Part shown: positions 6,094 to 10,974 of the stretch, in pieces
How positions within the stretch are numbered: the stretch's first letter is position 1
How the letters are laid out: each line of letters opens with the position of its first letter
DNA from: Planctomycetes bacterium SM23_32
GTDB taxonomy: Bacteria > Planctomycetota > Brocadiia > SM23-32
Assembly (NCBI GenBank): GCA_001303885.1
Contig: LJUE01000054.1
Location: forward strand, 1-10,974
Direction of reading: 5' to 3'
Length of the DNA stretch: 10,974 nt
The notes under the pieces: model-generated
Told to the model about the DNA's origin: nothing
The model's database searches: none
The model's input: only the letters and a program-made list of their open reading frames with translations
Program-made: the position numbers and the translations under genes

Positions 6094-7620
6094 ATGCCTC
6101 AGAAGCACGTTGTGATCGTGGGTGCCGGCCCGGGCGGGCTGACCAGCGGCATGATCCTGGCGCACCGCGGGTTTCGCGTCAGTCTGTTCGAGAAGAAGGA
6201 CGTGGTCGGCGGGCGCAACGCCGCGCTGCAGCTCGGCCCGTTCAAGTTCGACACGGGGCCGACCTTCCTCATGATGCGTTTCATCCTGGACGAGATGTTC
6301 CGCGCGGCTGGCACCGAGGCGCAGGATCGGCTTGAATTCACGCGCCTCGACCCTATGTACGAACTGCTCTTCGAGGACTTCCGGCTGACGTTCACCGACG
6401 ACCACGATCGGATGCGCGAGCAGATCGCCGCGCACTTCCCCGGCAGGGAGGCGGGGTTCGATAGGTTCCTCAGCAGTGAGAAGAAGCGGTTCGAGCGGCT
6501 CTACCCGTGCCTCCAGAAGCCCTACAGCAGCATGTGGGCGTTGCTTGCGCCCACGTTCCTGCGCGCCCTGCCCGTCATGTCGCTGACGCAATCCGTCTTC
6601 GGCACCATGCACGACTACTTCCAGAGCGATCCGCTCACGCTCTGCTTCACGTTCCAGTCCAAGTACCTGGGCATGTCTCCGTGGAAGTGCCCCGCCGTTT
6701 TCAGCATGCTGCCCTACATCGAGCACGCTTACGGCATCTACCACACGACGGGTGGGCTAAGCGAGATATCGACCGCGATGGCTGGCGTGCTCGAGGAGAG
6801 GGGGGGCGAACTGCACCTGAGCACGCCCGTCTCACGGCTGACAGTCGACGGCGGCGGTGTCAAGGGCGTTCAGCTCGAGGACGGCCAGAGCATCCCCGCC
6901 GACATCGTGATCGCCAACGCCGACTTCTCGCAGGCAATGTGCGACCTGGTTGAACCGCGCTGGCTGCGGAAGTGGCACCCAGACCTGCTGGAGAGGAAGG
7001 CCTACTCCTGCTCCACCTTCATGCTCTACCTGGGCCTGGACAAGGTCTACGACATGGCCCACCACAGCATCGCGTTCGCCCACGACTACCGCGCCAACCT
7101 GGAGGACATCGCCGACCGGATGATCCTGTCGGAAGACATGTCCTTCTACGTTCGCAACGCGTCGGTCAACGACCCCACTCTCGCACCGGTGGGGAAGTCA
7201 GCGGTCTACGTGCTCGTGCCCGTGCCCAACTGCCGTGCGGACGTCGACTGGGCGAAGGAGAAGGGCAGCTTCCGCGACAAGGTACTCGATGCCATCGAGG
7301 CGCGCACACCCATGCGTGACATCCGCCAGCACATCGAGCAGGAGCGCGTCATTACGCCGTTCGAATGGCGGGACGACTACGACATCTACGCCGGCGCGAC
7401 CTTCAGCATGGCGCACTCGATATCGCAGATGCTCCACAGGCGGCCGCACAATCAGTTCGAGGAGTTGAGGAACTGCTACCTCGTCGGGGGTGGCACGCAC
7501 CCCGGGAGCGGCCTCCCCACCATCTACGAGTCCGGCCGTATCACTGCGAACATGATATCGGCACGCTTCGGGGTGCCGTTCGAGCCACCGGCGCCCCTGC
7601 CAGCAGCGTCCGGGGAGTGA
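6094..7620 (+). CDS. crtN: 4,4'-diapophytoene desaturase-type carotenoid desaturase (CrtN type)
   Basis: FAD-dependent desaturase expected to introduce the conjugated double bonds into the C30 backbone. From the ATG at 6094 the product is 508 residues; this start puts GGAG (6084-6087) six bases upstream, whereas the ATG at 6088 has no room for one and the open frame to 5959 has no support. The FAD fold begins at once: GAGPGG (10-15), Glu33 in SLFEKKDVVGGRN, then FDTGPTFLMM. Later motifs, YSCSTFMLYLGLDK, AFAHDYRANLEDI and LVGGGTHPGSGLP (about 463-475), match CrtN from memory better than CrtP. In the pathway it acts before CrtP and AldH encoded next door. It could use squalene-derived or dehydrosqualene substrates; the window does not show which. 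A CrtI-type C40 role is the main alternative, less likely beside crtP. Confidence 0.88.
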   Translation: MPQKHVVIVGAGPGGLTSGMILAHRGFRVSLFEKKDVVGGRNAALQLGPFKFDTGPTFLMMRFILDEMFRAAGTEAQDRLEFTRLDPMYELLFEDFRLTFTDDHDRMREQIAAHFPGREAGFDRFLSSEKKRFERLYPCLQKPYSSMWALLAPTFLRALPVMSLTQSVFGTMHDYFQSDPLTLCFTFQSKYLGMSPWKCPAVFSMLPYIEHAYGIYHTTGGLSEISTAMAGVLEERGGELHLSTPVSRLTVDGGGVKGVQLEDGQSIPADIVIANADFSQAMCDLVEPRWLRKWHPDLLERKAYSCSTFMLYLGLDKVYDMAHHSIAFAHDYRANLEDIADRMILSEDMSFYVRNASVNDPTLAPVGKSAVYVLVPVPNCRADVDWAKEKGSFRDKVLDAIEARTPMRDIRQHIEQERVITPFEWRDDYDIYAGATFSMAHSISQMLHRRPHNQFEELRNCYLVGGGTHPGSGLPTIYESGRITANMISARFGVPFEPPAPLPAASGE

Positions 7621-7708
7621 CGCCTCCTCATTCGGCCTGCCGGACCCGCTCGACCAGGTTTGCGCCGCCGGCCCGCAGTGCCTTCGGCGAGATGTCCGAA
7701 CCGTCAGG

Positions 7709-7729
7709 GCACGCACGGTGACTGCGTGC
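7709..7729. repeat. Short inverted repeat after crtN
   Basis: GCACGCA (7709-7715) and TGCGTGC (7723-7729) pair perfectly around a 7-nt loop. It lies about 90 bp past the crtN stop, between crtN and the minus-strand membrane protein. There is no T-run, so it is not a convincing intrinsic terminator. The whole spacer 7621-7871 otherwise shows no gene that I trust. Confidence 0.25.
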
Positions 7730-7871
7730 AGGACTGCTGGTCAGCTCGCGGTGGGTTGGGGGCCACGGAGTCCCGACAGGCGCACCTACACGAACACGAT
7801 CCAGCTTCTCTTCGACCCGGGAGTCTTCCGGGCTATCTGGCAGACGCGGCTCGGTTGAGAAGGGGTCTTGC

Positions 7872-8300
7872 TCACTCCTTCGCCAGTCGGGCGTTCCCAT
7901 CGCCGTGCCTGTGCTCGTGCTCAGCGCCAATAGACTCACGGCTCTCGGCGCGAATCTGCCTCTTCGGGCATCGGGGAACCTCCTCTGCGCCGGAAACAAC
8001 CCTGCAAAGGAGAAGCACGAGAAGCATCGCGATCCCCATCGCCGTGTACGGCAGCAGGAGGGTATCCATCCAGCTTCCACCGACCGCATTCTTGGCGGGG
8101 CGGCCTACGTCGCCGAACGTCCGCATGGTGCCAAGCACTGCCAGGAGCGAGGCGCAGATGGCGAGCGTGAAGCTCACACCAGTCGGGAACACTTCGACTC
8201 GTCTCAGGGTCGTTAGGATCACGGTGAACAGAATGGCGAACAGTGCTGCCCCTATTAGCAGGATTACGGGGCTGGCAAAGGTCTGGAGGGACTCGTTCAT
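7872..8300 (-). CDS. Small three-helix membrane protein of unknown function
   Basis: I do not recognise the family. The 142-residue product has three strongly hydrophobic segments, about residues 10-31, 41-58 and 81-103. A charged, likely soluble tail of about 40 residues follows, with a His/Glu-rich patch (GAEHEHRHGDG). Coding is supported by an ATGA overlap with the stop of the upstream HTH gene (8297-8300) and by AAGGAG eight bases before the ATG, inside the end of that gene. The two are therefore almost certainly one transcript with coupled translation. The HTH protein may regulate it, or the pair may act together at the membrane; neither is shown. No catalytic motif or signal-peptide cleavage site is evident. 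Confidence 0.7.
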   Translation of the reverse strand: MNESLQTFASPVILLIGAALFAILFTVILTTLRRVEVFPTGVSFTLAICASLLAVLGTMRTFGDVGRPAKNAVGGSWMDTLLLPYTAMGIAMLLVLLLCRVVSGAEEVPRCPKRQIRAESRESIGAEHEHRHGDGNARLAKE

Positions 8301-8911
8301 CTCAGGCGCTCCTTCTTGTAGTCAGAGTCGACGTGTTCAGTGGCCTTGTCCCTGATCTCAGCCAGCTCAGCTGAGAACCACCTGAGGACCTCTGCCTTGT
8401 TGGCTCTCGTCGTCAGGGGACGGAGACGTCTCTCGGTGAAGTAGTTCAGCACGCCAGGGACAGTGCAGTCTGCCAGGTAGTCTACAATGGCAAGCGGGAG
8501 CTTCAGGAGGTTGAGATACTGAGTGACCCGGGCACGGGAGACGCCGAACATGACAGCCACTTCGGCGCGAGTTCGGCTTGGTTCAGCGTCCAGGCAAGCC
8601 CGGTATCGGAAGGCTTCGAGGATGGCGTTGCGATGCCCGTCGGAATGGTCGAGCTGCAGCAACTGGCGCTTGGTCAGACGGCCAGATTTGGCAAATCTGG
8701 GCGGTTTCTCGCCCAGCCGATACGCATGGGATTTGCTGAACCAGGTTCCGTAGAAAGGACTTACAGCAGCAAGGAACAGGGCAGAAGTGGTTCGTCTGGA
8801 GTCAAAACCGGGGAGCCACTTCCATGTACGCGAACTCCACGAGCGCCCCTGGTTAGCGCAGCGGCGTCGTTCTGCCCTCGTTGATGGTGCGCCCACATGC
8901 CGTCGTGGCAA
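8297..8911 (-). CDS. ParB/KorB-like helix-turn-helix protein, N-terminus uncertain
   Basis: The C-terminal two thirds carry a ParB/KorB-type HTH. EAFRYRACLDAEPS is followed by RAEVAVMFGVSRARVTQYLNLLKLP (residues 115-139 of the open frame) and then a YLADCTVPGVLNYFTERRLRPL segment. No ParB N-terminal nuclease/CTPase box is visible, so a chromosome-segregation role should not be assumed; a DNA-binding regulator is the safer reading. The longest frame begins at a TTG (8911) without a ribosome site, and its first 30 or so residues do not look like protein. An ATG at 8825 with GGAG nine bases upstream lies in another frame and would join this gene if one C of a CCCC run (plus-strand 8810-8813) were absent, giving about 175 residues. 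A frameshift or sequencing error is thus possible. The gene is coupled to the membrane-protein gene. Confidence 0.7.
   Translation of the reverse strand: MPRRHVGAPSTRAERRRCANQGRSWSSRTWKWLPGFDSRRTTSALFLAAVSPFYGTWFSKSHAYRLGEKPPRFAKSGRLTKRQLLQLDHSDGHRNAILEAFRYRACLDAEPSRTRAEVAVMFGVSRARVTQYLNLLKLPLAIVDYLADCTVPGVLNYFTERRLRPLTTRANKAEVLRWFSAELAEIRDKATEHVDSDYKKERLR
8682..8700. repeat. Perfect 19-bp palindrome inside the HTH gene
   Basis: CCAGATTTG-G-CAAATCTGG has 9-bp perfect arms around one base, AT-richer than its surroundings. It encodes part of KPPRFAKSGRL, upstream of the HTH codons. It could be an operator for this DNA-binding protein (inference) or a chance codon pattern. Confidence 0.5.
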
Positions 8912-9082
8912 CGACTTACGTCACTTCGCTCGTCTGGCAGTACTCTCTGGTTCGCGAAGCGCTGCGCTCGGGGTGCGGCCGCAAGGCTTGCTGATGCCCA
9001 GACTCTCAGACTCTCGGCTCTGTCCTGGGCCGTTGGCTAACGCAGCATTTGCGCTCGCAGCCCGAACGCGACAAATCGCAGA
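8912..9082. other. Spacer between glycoside hydrolase and HTH gene
   Basis: No gene is supported. There is a short tandem repeat, AGACTCTC twice (about 9000-9015), and self-complementary GC-rich stretches such as GCGAAGCGCTGCGC near 8957, but no stem followed by a T-run for either strand. Confidence 0.4.
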
Positions 9083-10974
9083 TCACCGCACGGCCACTTC
9101 GTACCACAGCGTCCCGTGCGGCGGGCCGATGGATAGCACTGCCCGACCGGCCCCGTCGGCGGAGACCGCGACCGCCTCGCCGCGCTGACCGCGCTCGTCC
9201 AGCGCCCAGGCCTCAACGGCCACCGCCGGCACCGGCAGCGTGATCCGCGCGGGCACGACCTCCACCAGCGTCGGCGGCTCGCCCCAGTTGTTCCGCACCG
9301 TCACACGGCCCTCGTCCAGCTCCTCCCAGCCCCAGCCGCTGTTCTGTCTGTGCCCTGCCGCCGTGATGAGCAGACGGCACGCACCGGCCCCCGCGGCCGA
9401 AGGCACGTTGCCCTCCATCGCAGTGACGCTCACCGCGCTGAAGCCGTCCTGCAGCGTGTCGCCCGGCTCGATGACGAGTCCGCCCATGTCGAACCGCTTG
9501 CCGCCGACGAATCCGACCACGGCTTTGCTCTCCGCAGTGTCCACCGTCACCACGCCGCGCCCCTCGGAACTCACGTCCCAGACCAGTTCGCCGGTGTCGG
9601 AGACGAATCGGCCGTCCGGCAGCGACACCTGGTCGGGCCGCAGCGCTCCCGCTGGGATCTGCCGCCCTTCGGTCGCGATGGCGACCTTATGCAGCAACGC
9701 CGTCCGCGGCGTCACGCCGCCGTCCTCGGCCGTCACCAGTTGCCAGGGCCAGCTCGACGGGAGCCGCTCCAATTCGGCTTCTATGCCCACCTCGGCCACG
9801 ACCTGTTGCTCGGCCGGACGCACGTCGCCGCGCCGGAATAGGGCCATCGCCGGGACCAGGCCGGCCATGCGCACCGGGTCCTGGTGGATGTTGAACCACC
9901 TCACAGAGCGCCGCTGGTCCCAGCCGTCCTCGCTGCCATAGCGCGAGAGCGACAGGTAGTCCCAGTCCTGCAAGGCCGCGTAGGCCGCGTAGAGGATGTC
10001 GGCTTCCGCGCCGTGGCTGTTGGGCGCGGCGTGGCCGTACTCGGTCACGCATTGGGGCTGGCCGAGGACGCGGCGAAGAGCCAGATCGGTCAGGTTGCCA
10101 CCCGCATCGTTCACCATCGCCGCGTTGCTGACGTACCAGTCGTTCTCGTCCCATGGCCGGTTCGGAAAGACGGGATGCGTCCAGTACGTGTGCGCGTCCG
10201 AGCAGTCCATACCGGCCATCATGTTCGGCGTGCTGCAGCCGGTCGCCGTCCCGATCACCAGCCCCGTGACGCCGAGTTCGTCCCTGTAGTACCGGCGCAT
10301 CTCCCGCCAGTAGCCGTCCTCCGTCTCCCAGAGGAACCGGACCCAGTCGCGGCTGGCGTCGGCCGTGCGCCGCCCCCCGGTGCGGGACAGCAGAAGCGGG
10401 ACCGTGCCGCCCTCGGCGCTCTCGCCCTCGCTCAGGCCAGTCAGCCCGCCCTCGCGGAACGAGACATCGGCCACGTAGTAGACGCCGGTCGGCACCATCA
10501 GGTCGAAGATCAGGCGCGCGTCATCGTCGTCCGCGCCGGAGATGAAGCCGTAGCGGAACTCCTGCCATTCGGTCGTCAGTTCTGCGGGGGCCGGGGACGC
10601 AAGGCGTTGCCACGGCGGATGCGCCTCCTCGAAGCCGATCTGCAGGGCGAGCGGCTCATCGGCCCTGGCCCGGAAGGTCGCCGTGTAGGCCTGCCCCTGG
10701 CGGACGGCCAGGTTCTGCTGCTCGAAGCGGACCGGCCAGCCGCTCTCCGGCGGCTTGGTCACCGTCACGCACGCCGCCCGGACGCCCTGCGGCAAGCCGG
10801 GCGGGCCCTCGACCACATCCATCCCGCCCTGGGCGTTGTGATGCAGCTCGATGACCCATCGGTCGAGCCCCGCAGCGAACTCACCGTTGACAAGCAGCTC
10901 GCGGCCGAGCGGCTCGGCCGTCCTGTCCCACGCCTCGCGCAGCCGGTCGGTCGTCTCATAGCGCTCCGCGAGCC
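9083..10974 (-). CDS. Glycoside hydrolase with carbohydrate-binding-type domain, C-terminal part (5' end beyond window)
   Basis: The frame is open from the right edge (base 10972) to a TGA at 9083-9085: 629 residues, start outside the window. Order in the visible part: a barrel segment ending in RYETTDRLREAW (about 4-15), like the 'YG(s/t).eaLr.aW' element of clan GH-A enzymes. Next is a beta-rich CBM4/9-like domain (about 30-175), with NGEFAAGLDRWVIE and VADVSFREG. The catalytic fold then resumes with WVRFLWETEDGYWREMRRYY and VTEYGHAAPNSHG. Glu at 10040-10042 in TEYG is the likely nucleophile. From about 390 to the end come beta-domains. The polysaccharide cannot be told from this fragment, and the family (GH5/GH42-like) is tentative. 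A signal peptide would lie outside the window. It is not obviously linked to its neighbours. Confidence 0.75.
   Translation of the reverse strand, partial: LAERYETTDRLREAWDRTAEPLGRELLVNGEFAAGLDRWVIELHHNAQGGMDVVEGPPGLPQGVRAACVTVTKPPESGWPVRFEQQNLAVRQGQAYTATFRARADEPLALQIGFEEAHPPWQRLASPAPAELTTEWQEFRYGFISGADDDDARLIFDLMVPTGVYYVADVSFREGGLTGLSEGESAEGGTVPLLLSRTGGRRTADASRDWVRFLWETEDGYWREMRRYYRDELGVTGLVIGTATGCSTPNMMAGMDCSDAHTYWTHPVFPNRPWDENDWYVSNAAMVNDAGGNLTDLALRRVLGQPQCVTEYGHAAPNSHGAEADILYAAYAALQDWDYLSLSRYGSEDGWDQRRSVRWFNIHQDPVRMAGLVPAMALFRRGDVRPAEQQVVAEVGIEAELERLPSSWPWQLVTAEDGGVTPRTALLHKVAIATEGRQIPAGALRPDQVSLPDGRFVSDTGELVWDVSSEGRGVVTVDTAESKAVVGFVGGKRFDMGGLVIEPGDTLQDGFSAVSVTAMEGNVPSAAGAGACRLLITAAGHRQNSGWGWEELDEGRVTVRNNWGEPPTLVEVVPARITLPVPAVAVEAWALDERGQRGEAVAVSADGAGRAVLSIGPPHGTLWYEVAVR

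Noticed and set aside
7628..7900. Minus-strand ORF ending ANLVERVRQAE downstream of the membrane protein
   Set aside because: Its end looks mildly protein-like, but the ATG at 7900 has no ribosome site, it overlaps the membrane-protein gene, and no family is recognised. It could be a third operon gene, but I cannot support it.
8840..8925. tRNA-like stretch (GGTTAGCGCAGCGGCGTCGT)
   Set aside because: It resembles a D-arm, but no matching anticodon stem, T-arm (GGTTCGAATCC) or acceptor pairing could be found.
8853..9042. GTTAGC and GCTAAC inverted motifs suggesting integron attC ends
   Set aside because: The cores do not fit RYYYAAC/GTTRRRY, and the paired inner arms needed for an attC site are missing.
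1..10974. CRISPR array or insertion sequence
   Set aside because: No regularly spaced repeats and no transposase-like ORF were seen on either strand.

Overview
The window is GC-rich bacterial DNA. Gene content fits an uncultured or environmental Planctomycetota-like bacterium: a C30 (staphyloxanthin-type) carotenoid set, a large secreted-type glycoside hydrolase, a DUF2924/restriction remnant and a ParB-like HTH gene. This assignment is inference from gene content only; no rRNA or tRNA is present to anchor it.

Left end (1-977) is the wreck of an accessory or mobile region. A short ORF running in from the left edge overlaps a DUF2924 gene by ATGA. The DUF2924 gene is fused in frame, near base 521, to the C-terminal part of a type III restriction-type (Res, helicase-nuclease) subunit. 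A second junction near base 700-710 removes more of that subunit and breaks the frame. What survives at the end is the PD-(D/E)XK nuclease tail.

1048-2538 carries a near-consensus promoter (TTGCCA, 17 bp, TATAAT), then a CIA30-domain lipoprotein gene split by a frameshift, then an intact lipocalin (Blc-type) lipoprotein.

2827-7620 is the core of the window: aldH (+), crtP (-) and crtN (+). CrtN desaturates the C30 backbone, CrtP oxidises the terminal methyl to an aldehyde, and AldH oxidises the aldehyde to the carboxylic acid. aldH and crtP converge with 13 bp between them. crtP and crtN diverge from a 236-bp region with a plausible sigma70-like promoter for each direction. The squalene/dehydrosqualene-forming enzymes (CrtM or HpnCDE) and the tailoring glycosyl- and acyltransferases are not in the window.

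7872-8911 (-) holds a ParB/KorB-like HTH protein followed, with an ATGA overlap, by a small three-helix membrane protein. The N-terminus of the HTH gene is uncertain and may contain a one-base indel. 9083-10974 (-) is the C-terminal 629 codons of a glycoside hydrolase whose catalytic barrel appears interrupted by a carbohydrate-binding-type domain; it runs off the right edge.

No CRISPR array, insertion sequence, rRNA or convincing tRNA was seen. Family names come from recognising motifs in the translations, not from a database search.
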